From Chiua virens (taxonomy: Eukaryota; Basidiomycota; Agaricomycetes; Boletales; Boletaceae): 64,000 nt of DNA. Shown here in pieces: positions 12,937 through 22,892 of the stretch (positions are counted from its first letter, which is position 1; each line of letters begins with the position of its first letter). Where the stretch lies: the NCBI GenBank assembly GCA_019787685.1, contig JAHNUO010000004.1, positions 124,001-188,000 on the forward strand. Direction: 5' to 3'. Under the pieces are notes generated by a model. That model saw only the letters and a program-made list of their open reading frames with translations. It was not told the DNA's origin and did no database searches. Both the position numbers and the translations under genes were made by a program.

Positions 12937-15607
12937 CTAGCAGGTGACTATTACACCTAGAAGGGTTCCTGCATACTGCGTGACTAAAGGTATAAACGCT
13001 ATGTGTATTAGACTCACCAGATTGGGAATAGTGATGTCCTTTCCGACAGAGAGCATTGAGCGGGCCCCGGTAGTCAGCCCTTGGAACCAGCTATCATTGT
13101 ACCAGTTACGCGGAAGGCCCGGGATAGCGGCCGACTTTACTTCTTTCCTCCCTGCTTCCCAATGACGCTTCAACGATGAATTACCAACTCGTTCCAGCAT
13201 ATTTTCCATTCTAAGAGCTGGTTCGTAAGTCTCCACAGACCGGAATAAATGAGAAATGGAAGGGTTTATCCAAGGAAGCTCGAGACGCCGCAGGACCTTT
13301 GGCTTCGAAGTGACAACACAGTCAGTCTCGTCGCCGCTCATACCCTCGACGCCAAGGCGGTCGATGACCTTGTGAATGGCATCCCACTTCTCAGGATCTC
13401 GAGAGCGATTCTGCGATGCAATTTTTTTGCGCCTCGCGATAGTCTTCAAAAACAATGATGAGCAAAAATGAAAGGCAATCAATAATATGACGTACCCCAT
13501 GGCGACGGGCAATCATTCTGTCGTCCTTCCTACGTTTGTCCTCCTTTGCAACTATATGGGCCACCACCTGGTCTCGCTCATCGGCAGTGGCGGCGACGTT
13601 GATTCTAGCCTGCGTTCGGTGAGCTTGATGCGTTCGAACTAGTTTTTGTTCGCACAATTTTCGAATAGCCTGGAGGCTCATGGTTTGCTCATCGAAGACA
13701 ACGTCTTGATATACACCACTTTTGAGGTTGTTATAAAAGTCGATTGACAGGATAGAGATAGCTTCACAGTTCCACCGTGACGAGGTCAATGGGCTGCAGC
13801 GCCAATCTAATACGATGTTTTCCAGTAATGGGGGTGGGACGCCATCTTGATTAAATGCGCGCACAACGTCCGCTGGGGCTGAAACAGGGAGCTGGCCTTT
13901 GGGGCCGGATGGAATGATTGCCTTTTGCCGAAGGTACACACGGAAAGCCATCTACATAAATCAGAAAGGTTGCGCGGCTTACTGGAAATATCGGCTTACA
14001 TGCAGACGGTTCGTTTTCCCCCGTGGTCCAGGCTTCTTCCGCTTTCGTACTGCGGCGTCTTCAGCACCGCGATCATCGTCGCTGTCACGGTCTCCCTCAG
14101 AAGTCCCAGAATCACACCGATGTCCCTTGCACTGCGGGATAGGCCGTGAGGGCGTCAATGTCACGAAGTGAGACTCCATAAGTTCGGTCAGTCGGGGGAC
14201 ACAGGCATCGATAATTCCGCGAACTGTGGGTTCAACGATCCCTGCAGTTGCTGCCTCTAGGCGCTCGGCTACTGCCTGGTCTATAGCAGTTTGAAGTCTT
14301 GTGGAAAACATTGAAGGTCTGACAGGCAGACGGTCACCTGAAAGATGAGAGGTAGGCGTAGGCGCAGACAGCGGGGGGACTTGATCCCTATGACCACTAC
14401 TCATTTGGGATGGAACAATTCCCTAGCACAGGAAATCAGAGACAAGAAACATAGCAGCACAAGATAATTACCAATCGCGTTTGATTTTGTAGGGTTATAT
14501 CTGGTGGAGGGGGGTCTTGATCCATGCGATCACCGCTCGTTTGGGAAGGAACAATTGCCTGGTACAGAACATCAGAGAAAGGAGACATTGCAGCACAAGG
14601 TAATTACCGATCGTGTCTGACTTTTGGGAGTAAAGTGTATATCCGGTGGAGGGAGGTCTTGATCCATGTAATCACCGCTCGTTTGGGAAGTAACAATTGC
14701 CTGGTACGGAACGTCAGAGAAGGGAGACATTATAGCACAAGATGAATACCGATTTGGGAGCAAGGTTTGTATCCGGCGGAGGGGGGTCTTGATCCATGTA
14801 ATCACTGTTCGTTTGGGATGGAACAATAGCCTGTTGTAGGACATCAGAGAAATGAAACATCGCAATACAAGATATCTACCGATTGCATCTGGCTTTGTGG
14901 CGTAAGGCCTATATCCGGCGGAGGGTCTTGATCCATACGATCACTGCCAGTGCTCGTTTGGAATGGAACAATAATTTGCTGCAGGACATCAGGGATACAA
15001 AACATGGCAGAAGAGTGAACCTACCGATGGCATCTGACTTCCTGGGGTCAGGTTTGAACCTGTCTGAGGACATTCTGGAATTGAATGGTGTAGTGGGTAT
15101 GACATTTCGTCCATTGGGATGGGGCTGGTCTGTGAACGTGCAATCCCGGAGCCGAGAGTTGCACTGTGACGAGAAGTGAGGGTGTTCGGAGAAGGTGATC
15201 GGTTCGGAGAAGGTGATCGGTTCGGGGAAGGTGATCGCCAACGGGGAGACTGGTCAGGGGTATGACTGCTGTGGGAGGCCCCACCTGGTGGTGTTTCATC
15301 TTCGACGGTGGACGAAGCAGGGGTACGTGCGCGAGGTTTAAACCGGGTATAAGGTGCATAGACAGGATGGATAGCGTCGGAAGAAGCCATCACATGCGCC
15401 TGAACACCAGTTCGATGGTCTGGGACTAAGGGCGTGCGCCCAAGGCGCTGGCTAAAGCGTCTCGTATATTCCTCTGCCTGCGGAGGAGTTGAATTAACCT
15501 CCTGAAAGTGTATATAGTATGCTTACCGTACGGGCTATCTTCTCCATGGCTTGCATTGAGAAGGTGGCTGAAGGCGGTGACTCTGGTTCTTCGATGTGAA
15601 TGGACAT
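12937..15607 (-). CDS. Uncharacterised Agaricomycete protein with tandemly duplicated exons
   Basis: Nine exons on the minus strand (15527-15607, 15025-15477, 14880-14978, 14750-14830, 14608-14700, 14472-14558, 14000-14422, 13496-13951, 12937-13443) keep one frame and give about 759 residues. No known domain was recognised. The N-terminal part carries a short SR-like repeat (three RSPSPN units). Four short exons follow, each coding a version of VPSQTSGDYMDQDPPPPDI. After these come an Asp/Glu and basic stretch (RKRKKPGPRGK), an NLS-like sequence, and a C-terminal region containing PPLLENIVLDWR and PGLPRNWYNDSWF. The end resembles hypothetical proteins that I recall as recurrent in Agaricomycete genomes near transposons; I cannot name them. 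A 42-nt intron could be removed near the 3' end without changing the frame. The gene starts about 220 bp from repeat module copy 1 and points away from it. Confidence 0.65.
14472..14978 (-). repeat. Tandem array of four duplicated exon-intron units
   Basis: Four exons of 99, 81, 93 and 87 nt with their introns are imperfect copies of one another; exon ends are spaced 148, 130 and 142 nt, and 136 nt to the related start of the next, longer exon (14000-14422). Each exon starts and ends in phase 0 and encodes about 27-33 residues containing the SQT..D.MDQD.PPPD core. Introns share GTA donors and CAG or TAG acceptors. Because every unit is symmetric in phase, copies can be gained or lost without a frameshift. 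Confidence 0.85.
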
Positions 15608-15825
15608 GACACTAATGGACGGGAAGGTTGGACTCACGAAGCACCAACCGTACAACTTATTTAGTGAGATGAGCGATGCTAGACAGACAATTGGGCATCC
15701 GATCCGGGGTACCATGGACAATAACGATTCAATATCTTGATATCTTAATGATGATGAGCGATGTTAGACAATTAACGTTAACGTAAGGGACATACCAAAG
15801 CACGAGAGAACGCAGGACACCGATC

Positions 15826-16660
15826 ACAGATCATTGCGGGGAGTCACTACCACCGACAACAACGTATGGGACATACCGGCAGAGCTATCACGAGGCACGA
15901 TGACCGCGACGGTGACGACGACGACGAACAATTGCAATAGTCACTACCACCGACAACAACAAATCTTAATATCTTAATGGCAATTGGACAACGTAAGGGA
16001 CATACCGGCAGGTGCTATCACGAGGCACGACGACCGCAACGGTGACGACGACGAACAATGGTAATTCTTCGTGACGTCAACTCTACATTTTTTGTTGGTT
16101 TTATTTTCTGAATCTATCCCTACATGAATTCTACTAATAGTAACTAGTAGGGCGGCCTAGTGGCATAATACCACCAAGGCCGCTGCGTCAAAGTGACTTA
16201 GATGATAGTGGAAAGTGGGAAAGTTGTGCGTGTGAAGGTTCGCTCCGTAAATAGTGTTCAGCGATTGTCGCACGTGACAATTTGGGATTACCGGCACGTG
16301 ATGACCATCGCCAAACACTATTTACGGGGCGAATGCGCACGTGCACAACTCTTCCACTTTCCCCATCTATGCCACTACCTTGCGTGGCAACTACACTCCC
16401 CTTAATATGCCACTAATCTAAGTTACAGTAGTATACCCGTTGTACGCAACTGTAGGAAAGACAAAAGTAAAGAGAGAGAAACAAAAAAAAAAGCAAAAAC
16501 AGAATGTATTTCGCGATTATATCGCCGGATCCACGAATAATAAGATTTAGGTCTAGATTCGGTATAGGCTGTTGTGCGCGGTCATCGTCGACGGAATTGG
16601 GACAGCATGCCTAGTGATGTATTGTCCGGCTCGATTGGGGGTATGTTACATGCTAATCGT
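15826..16660 (-). repeat. Repeat module, copy 1 (inverted relative to copies 2 and 3)
   Basis: About 835 bp. From 15826 to about 16555 it is almost identical, as reverse complement, to 28513-29248; weaker similarity goes on to a TGCTAATCG word at 16651. It contains a long imperfect hairpin (16201-16367), a GAC/GTC-rich tandem subrepeat and a tract reading AAAACCAACAAAAA on the other strand. It lies between two divergent genes, starting at 15607 (minus) and 16736 (plus). No transposase-like frame is inside it; the 67-codon frame over the hairpin is conserved only because the DNA is. Confidence 0.9.
16201..16367. repeat. Long imperfect inverted repeat (hairpin) in copy 1
   Basis: Two arms of about 75 bases pair around a loop of about 16 bases. 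Landmarks on each arm are GTGGAAAGTG(G)G-like, GTAAATAGTGTT and a CACGTG core next to the loop. The same structure is at 20339-20505 and 28706-28872. CACGTG is the E-box recognised by bHLH transcription factors, so the hairpin could be a paired binding site as well as a fold-back structure. Confidence 0.8.
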
Positions 16661-16735
16661 ATTTAACGTTGACATCGTTGACCATGATCGTTCATCTAGG
16701 CACTCAAGTTGATCTACCTAACATATATTGTAAAG

Positions 16736-19129
16736 ATGTTGTATCCGCTATTCCAATGGTGGGTTACGCGCCCGAGGTCCCGCCAAAGTATCCAGGTGAG
16801 TTCATTTCACGATCTACTTTCCTCGCCCTGCTCCTAACTATGGAATTTAGCATTTAAAGCGAAAGAGGGACGAAGGAGACCCACCTGACCTATCACTTGT
16901 ACCCACCCTTGTACAAAATATCAATCCTGTAAGCTTATTCAGTATTTTCTGCCGTCAAACTTTCTGACCGCACACTTGAAGCAGGGGGAGGATGATGACT
17001 TACCACCCACAAGGGCACCCGTCACTGCCTTACAGGAGACTAACCCGGTAGGCTTACCAACTCTCATTAGTCAGAGTTTCTGACTCCAACGCCAGCCTTC
17101 GAAACGGAAGAGGGACGAAGATCCATCCGACTTACCACTTGCAAAGCGTCCAGTCACTCGTGTACAAGATACCACTCCAGTAAGTTTCTTTACTGTGGCC
17201 TCTCGTCAGATTTTCTAACGCGTGTGAAGCGGGGGGAGGACGGGATCCTACCTCCCACATGGTTAGCTGTCACCGCCTTACAGGCTAACCCGGTAGGTTT
17301 ACCCAGCATTCTACGGTCAGCTCTTCGCATTTGAACTTCTGTCTCCAACGCCAGCCTCTGAAGCGGAAGAGAGATGAAGATTCATATGATTTACCACCCG
17401 CAAAGCGTGCAGACACTGATGTGCAAGGTACCAATCTAGTAAGTTTGTTACTATTTCTTTTCATCACAATTTCTAACTGTATTTGTGAAACAGAGGCAGG
17501 ATGACCCGACACAAACGCTTGTCACCTCCTTGCAGGAAATTAACCCAGTATGCTCACCCATTCTCATGCGCATCGAAGTTTCTGACTCAAATATCAGTCT
17601 TTGAAGCGGAAGAGGAATGAAGACTCATGCGATTTACCACCCACGAAGCGCGCAATCGCTCACGCACAAGATATCAATCCAGTAAGTTTCTTTACTATTT
17701 CCTTTCGTTAGAATTCTCAATTCTACCGTCTGCAAAACGCCAGTCCTCCGCAGAATTCACCAATCCCAATGTAGCCACGCGTGCCGTCTCTCTCCTGATA
17801 CTTCCAAACGAGCTGCTGCACGAAATCGTGGATCTCTTCGATGCTAAGGAACTTGGGGTGTGCACAAGAGTATGCATCATTTTGAAAAATATTGCCGCCC
17901 CACGTTTTTTTGCTGCTCTCGGTTTCGCACCGGGCGACGGTCTCTGGACAAGTGTTGATCAAGACAACTACGAAGCTCTCGTAGTGTGGAGACGCATGGC
18001 TGACTTCATCTGCCCCAAGAACCTGTATTGCCGCCTCTTCAACGCGAAGGATTCCCATTTGCACCTCCTACAGATTTTTTTTCAGTCACCTCAGTGCACC
18101 AATATTCCAGCCGTTTATATATCCTGCTTCGGTAATCCATTATCGGCATCCAGCACTGCAGCCCTCCTCGAAGACATCAGAGCATCTGATTGCAAAGAGC
18201 TCTCTTACTCTGCTCGCTCAGATCCCTTCCCCCACTACATCTCGTCATTTCCAAAGCCTTCCCGTGCGGCGCCTAGCCGACTCGAGTCTTTCTCATCAGA
18301 CTGCAATAATATCTTCTCGGTACCCATTATTTCTTTTACCATGTCCACTCTCCGCAACTCTCCCCTCAGGGAGCTTGTCCTAAAAGACACGGGACTCTCT
18401 GCCGCTATGTGGCGGAAGTTCTTTCAGGTTCTGGATTTACCCCTTCTACAGCTCCTTGAAGTTGATCGCCAATGCTCGGTTAATACACTTTTGAGGTTCT
18501 TGCAGCGACACTCCCGCATTCGATCTCTCCGCATTTCCGCGTACGGTAATTCAAGTGATACTCGACGATCAAAAACCCTCGTCGTTCGTCTCCCCTCATT
18601 GCAGGCTCTTGGTGGACCACCGGAGTACCTGTCATCGCTGTTGCAACAGCTCGAACATCCCAACTCAGTAACTACACTTTCGGTCATGCTCGGCAACACT
18701 AGTGCTCCCCACATTTCGAAGGTGCTGGATTGCGCTCAGTACCTTCCTGGTTTGCGCAACATGAATGTAGCTTTCTGTCCGAATAACACTGGGACCACCA
18801 TGGTCATCCCGCTCACTGGATTGCATGTTCCGAAGCATGAAGCACGCACGTGCGGAGTTACCCGGCTCAGGATAGCGGCGGCATTTGATACCTCCACTGA
18901 TGGAGGGGAAGAAATTATGGCAAGTATTATCCTCATACACACAACCATCGACTAATCCACTCCGCAGAAACATTGCGCCCCATGGATGGGGTTTTTCCCT
19001 GATGTAAAAATAGTGACGCTGGTCTTAGGGCGTGTTGTCCCCTCGAATGGCGAGATCGGAGAAGTACAGCGCTCCTTCAAGGAGCGATTGATCGATTCTG
19101 ACGTCAAAATTGTAATATCAACCTTCTGA
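16736..19129 (+). CDS. F-box protein with N-terminal array of duplicated exons
   Basis: F-box proteins recruit substrates to SCF ubiquitin ligases through Skp1. The main exon (17744-18919) encodes an F-box beginning LPNELLHEIVDLFDAKEL (about residue 209) followed by a leucine-rich region typical of fungal F-box/LRR proteins. Upstream are seven short phase-0 exons (see the repeat at 16851-17681) whose products carry KRKRDED basic clusters that look like nuclear localisation signals. The last exon (18968-19129, ending in TGA) is joined through a GC-AG intron (GCAAGT...CAG at 18920-18967); without that splice the frame stops at 18955. The best start I can join in frame is ATG 16736 (exon 16736-16795), giving about 635 residues, but this first exon is uncertain. 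The start lies 76 bp from repeat module copy 1. Confidence 0.75.
16851..17681 (+). repeat. Tandem array of alternating A/B exon-intron units
   Basis: Seven exons alternate between two related types. Type A: 16851-16928, 17096-17179, 17355-17438, 17598-17681 (78-84 nt, core KRKRDED..DLPP.KR). Type B: 16985-17047, 17230-17292, 17494-17547 (54-63 nt, core DDLPPT..PVTALQ..NP). All are phase 0 at both ends. The A-to-A period is 245, 259 and 243 bp. A and B share a DLPP...VT..Q..NP frame, so they probably came from one older exon, and the A-B pair was then amplified. Introns are 46-63 nt with clear donors (GTAAGT, GTAGGY) and CAG or AAG acceptors. Confidence 0.87.
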
Positions 19130-19324
19130 GTTTGTACTGATAATGAATCACTTGTAACTGTAAAATACCTAGGTCGTTGATCGTTGATTAGCGAGACTAT
19201 AACAATACCATTTCTCTTGCTCATTTATTAGTGCCAACCCCCCTTCTCAAAGGGCTGATGTGGGGTCACCCGGCGGCTGGCATGCATGACCAACTTCTGT
19301 ACTAGGTAGTCAACCATCTGAAAT

Positions 19325-19917
19325 TTACATTCCTCGCCCAGAACTATTTTTAAGGTACATTTTGAGAAAATCAGCTACGACCCAGTCACCGTCATACTCC
19401 AGGAGCTGTGGATATCTCTCCTTCGCCTGGAAGACCAATGAGACACGAGACTATGATTGGATGTATCACACAACCTTAGCGAACACAATCTTAAGTTGTT
19501 CCCTCGACTGCCTACTCCATGGCTTCTGAGTAGCGAGGTGCTCTCGTGCCAGATGAATGACAAAAGACTGCTGAGTGTTAGAGCGCGCCCCTAATGACAG
19601 TATGACCCACTTACCCGAATCTCATCGTATTCAGTAGCTGGCCATCCAAGTTTCTCTTGTAGGTTGTAACCGCCCCTGTTAATCCTTGATACCTCCCCTC
19701 GAGGTTTGCGTATCAGAACCTTGGACGGAGGCGTGCCAAGTATTGCGACAGGCTCCGACTGTTCAGTGCGCATCAGTACTGTCTCGACCTCGTGGGGGAA
19801 TATTTTATGTCGCGTCAGCGGAGGGGGGGAAATCGCACGTTCTGGAGGGAAAACTGAATGGCGCGTGAGGGGAGAAAAGTATCGGTGGAACATCAAGGTT
19901 GATACAGCTTTGGGCAT
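19325..19917 (-). CDS. Small conserved fungal protein of unknown function
   Basis: Three exons on the minus strand splice in frame from ATG 19917 to TAA 19325-19327. The N-terminal half is basic and Pro-rich; the C-terminal half contains YNLQEKLGWPATEYDEIR, then a helix-rich part with KPWSRQSREQLKIVFAK and KERYPQLLEYDGDWVVADFL. The pattern (LQ..LG...Y, then a helical domain ending in W...D....YLKN) is one I recall from many Agaricomycete hypothetical proteins, with no assigned function. The second intron donor (GTTGTG) is weak. The gene starts 114 bp from repeat module copy 2 and is transcribed away from it, divergent from the WD40 gene at 20936. Confidence 0.65.
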
Positions 19918-20030
19918 GCTTTCTGGTGGACGCGTTTCTGAGCCAGTGCGAATGATATAAAGTATAGACGCACCCCTTGATTGGGCATCACGAAGTCAAA
20001 ACAATAATATGAAAAAGCACCGGTTGTTAC

Positions 20031-20770
20031 TGCGATTAGCGACAGACTACAATAGATAGCCGGGCGACATACTGCTATCCCGACGACTGACTCATTGTCA
20101 ATCTTCTTTCGTCGACGATTACCGTGTACGACAGCCTATACCGAATCTAGACCTAAATCTTATTATTCGTGGATCCGGCGATATAATCGCGAAATACATT
20201 CTGTTTTTGCTTTTTTTTTGTTTGTTTCTCTCTCTTTACTTTTGTCTTTCCTACAGTTGCGTACAACGGGTATACTACTGTAACTTAGATGAGTGGCATA
20301 TTAAGGGGAGTGTAGTTGCCACGCAAGGTAGTGGCATAGATGGGGAAAGTGGAAGAGTTGTGCACGTGCGCATTCGCCCCGTAAATAGTGTTTGGCGATG
20401 GTCATCACGTGCCGGTAATCCCAAATTGTCACGTGTGACAATCGCTGAACACTATTTATGAAGCGAATCTTCACACACACAACTTTCTCGTTTTCCACTA
20501 TCATCTATAATATACCACTTGACGCAAGCTTCGTAACGGCCTATAATGCTATTGTGTACCCATTAGTAGAAAATTAATCAATGAGTACTAGCATGCAGTA
20601 TTTCAATCGGAGAAAAAACCAACAAAAACGCGAACGACCTAACTACGGTTGAGGTTACCAAGAATTGGAACTCTCCATCGTTGTGCCCGTCGTCGTGCGC
20701 TCTGGTATGTGTCCCTTACGTATTTTGCGTCATCAATTGTCTGACTGATTCGATCACTACATCTAGTATT
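20031..20770 (+). repeat. Repeat module, copy 2 (diverged)
   Basis: This copy has the same orientation as copy 3. It starts with GCGATTAGCGACAGA at 20031 and is very similar to the other copies from about 20141 to 20513, including the hairpin at 20339-20505. Beyond that the likeness is patchy but in order: TTGACGCA, ATTAGTAGAA, AAAACCAACAAAAA, GTCGTCGTGC, GGTATGTGTCCCTTACG and TTCGTTATTGT. It is therefore an older full-length copy. It sits between divergent genes starting at 19917 (minus) and 20936 (plus). Confidence 0.8.
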
Positions 20771-20935
20771 CGTTATTGTTGTCCGCCGTCCTGTACTTGA
20801 CGACTACGGCAATGGTGTGTTCCTGCGTCGTTTCTCTCGTTCTCAATTACTGGTCTCTCGTCGGTTGTCATGTTTCCCGGTATCAATTGTCCGTCACTCT
20901 TATAAATAAGACGTAGGCTACTACGTATCTCAACG

Positions 20936-22634
20936 ATGTCTCTGTCTAATGTAAGATTAGCTTTTCGTTTCGGTCTGTTACTGAAATCTTTGTAGATAGC
21001 CCACAAGTTCACTTTGACTCGCCACACGAAGGCAATCAATACGTTCGCGATCAGCCCTCGCGGTTCTTTATTGCTTAGTGGAGGTTAGCATTGTCACTTT
21101 TTCCTGCATCAGCCGATTTGACACATCGCAGGGAATGACAGCCGCGTGGTCGTCTGGAGTCTCACCTCCGGTGAAATGTTGCAAGAAATATGTGTTCCAT
21201 CAGCCGGCTTTATCAGTTGCTCTGCTTGGCTTAAGCTGGCAGATCGCGATGAAGATACCTTTGTTTTCGGCGCGTCAGACGGTAACATCCATCTCTATCA
21301 GCGAGCGAGCGAGAACCCTCTCTTCCGTTTCTTATCGATCAGTCTTGCGCATGCAGGGGCCATAGAATCGTTGGCCTGGGATCCACAACACTGCCGACTG
21401 GCTAGCGCTGGCGATGGCCAGGTCTATGTTTGGAAGTTCGTTGCTGATCAGAGTAAGTACTATATGTTTCTTATATCCTGCCTGTTCTAACTGGGGTTGC
21501 CGTCCATGTAGAATCATTTACGCCTGTCCCCAGCGTCCCCGAGAAGCAACCGTATGTCGCACGGTCGGTCCATTTTTTAGATGATGGCTCCAGTGTTGTG
21601 GTCTCATATCTTGAGAGTGGCTATGTGTATGTGTTGGCTCGTAGCAAAAGCTTTACTTACCCGTCACATCTGCTAATCTAATATCAGTTTCTGTTACTCC
21701 ATTGATCCATGGGATCTCAAGTGGAAAAAGAAAGCCAATGGCCGTATGTAAGTACCCTTCTCCGATATATATTCCCATCGTTCTTAGCTCTTGCCAGTGG
21801 TGATACGTTCTTGGATGGTCAGCACCTCCTGGTTTCCAACCTTCGAGACGGTGTCGATAGGTATTCCCTGCCCGCTTTGCATCTCACTCAAAGTTATCAC
21901 CACGCCATCTTGGTCAATGTGCCGCGGCAGCTTGCAGTCGCTCGAGCAGCTGGCCTTCTCATTGTCGGAGGTGACGACGGATTCGCTCGGATCTTCGACT
22001 ACCAAACCGGAGCATTTCGTGACAAGCTTGACCACGGGAATGGTAGGCCCCTAATTCTCATTCACGGATTTTCACGTTGACCCTATACTCTCAGCTGGCG
22101 ATTTGGTAGTTACGGTAGCTGTATGCCATAGATTCCTTTACTATATTTCCAACTAATATCTTCCCAGACTTTCGAAGGTGTACAAGGATGCATCGTTGTG
22201 ACGGGCAGCGCGCTGGAGGGTCATAGTAACATCAAAGTTTGGAAGCAAGAGCAACAAGTAGGTTTTTTATTGCTTACGATGATCATGTTTATTGAGCATG
22301 GTTGAAGGCCGCCAGCCAGCCCCTCGTGGTACAAAACGAGTCACGGTCGCAACTTGGATTGTCCGTGAAGCAACTACTGTTGTTCGCAGTAGTTTGCGTG
22401 CTCGTAAATATGTTGATGACTTATCTCCCATCTTCCCTCCCTCACAGCTCTCTATTCCTTTACGCACCACCGTGGAGTAACAAGCCTAATTTTTACCAGT
22501 CACCTTTCCAAATGTCTCATGATCCCGCACCCGCACCCGTACCTACAGGAAAATCAGCCAAGCGGAGTATTACACAAAGCTTAGAACTTCAGTCTGAGAA
22601 TGGTATTATTATGCTGGGAGAGGCGGCTGTTTAA
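20936..22634 (+). CDS. WD40-repeat protein with C-terminal membrane segment
   Basis: WD40 repeats form a beta-propeller used for protein-protein contacts. The first exon is very short (20936-20950) behind a TATA-like TATAAATAAG about 35 bp upstream; the next exons (20996-21083, 21132-21452 and so on) continue in frame. WD-type blades are visible: HTKAINTFAISPRGSLLLSG then NDSRVVVWSL; AHAGAIESLAWDPQ..LASAGDGQVYVWKF; later LLIVGGDDGFARIFDY and IVVTGSALEGHSNIKVWK. The C-terminal exon codes a single hydrophobic helix (LLLFAVVCVLVNMLM) and a Pro-rich tail, so the protein is probably membrane-anchored. About nine exons, with introns of 48-66 nt. WD40 proteins with such a tail recur beside transposons in Agaricomycetes, as far as I recall; no pathway can be assigned. 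Confidence 0.8.
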
Positions 22635-22734
22635 ATGTAGTGTCTTTGAAACTACATGATTTTGTAGTAATAGATCTCTAATTGCGCCTTGTAGAGTGGA
22701 CTTATTGTCCACCAATCACGTCCTCCAACCACCA

Positions 22735-22840
22735 CACGTGACCGTCCACCAATCGGCGTTCATTACAATTGTGGGGAGTGGACTAGTCCACAATTTTCCA
22801 CGTGACCGTCCACCCACCAATCGTCGTTCACTATAAGAGA
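22735..22840. promoter_or_regulatory. Promoter with duplicated E-box element and palindrome
   Basis: CACGTGACCGTCCACC...AATCG.CGTTCA occurs twice, starting at 22735 and 22799 (64 bp apart), just upstream of the Spt5-like gene (ATG 22893). Between the copies is the perfect palindrome GTGGACTAGTCCAC. A TATA-like ACTATAAGAG follows the second copy. Two identical, regularly spaced CACGTG sites suggest a regulated promoter; the factor is unknown. Confidence 0.6.
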
Positions 22841-22892
22841 CGCGTCTCCGCATTTTATTTCCCTCTTTCTGCAACAACCATCATCGAACGAA

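Noticed and set aside
16202..16405. A 67-codon frame identical in copies 1 and 3 and similar in copy 2 of the repeat module
   Set aside because: It lies over the hairpin, so its conservation follows from the DNA repeat. It has no protein-like features and no supporting splice or leader signals.
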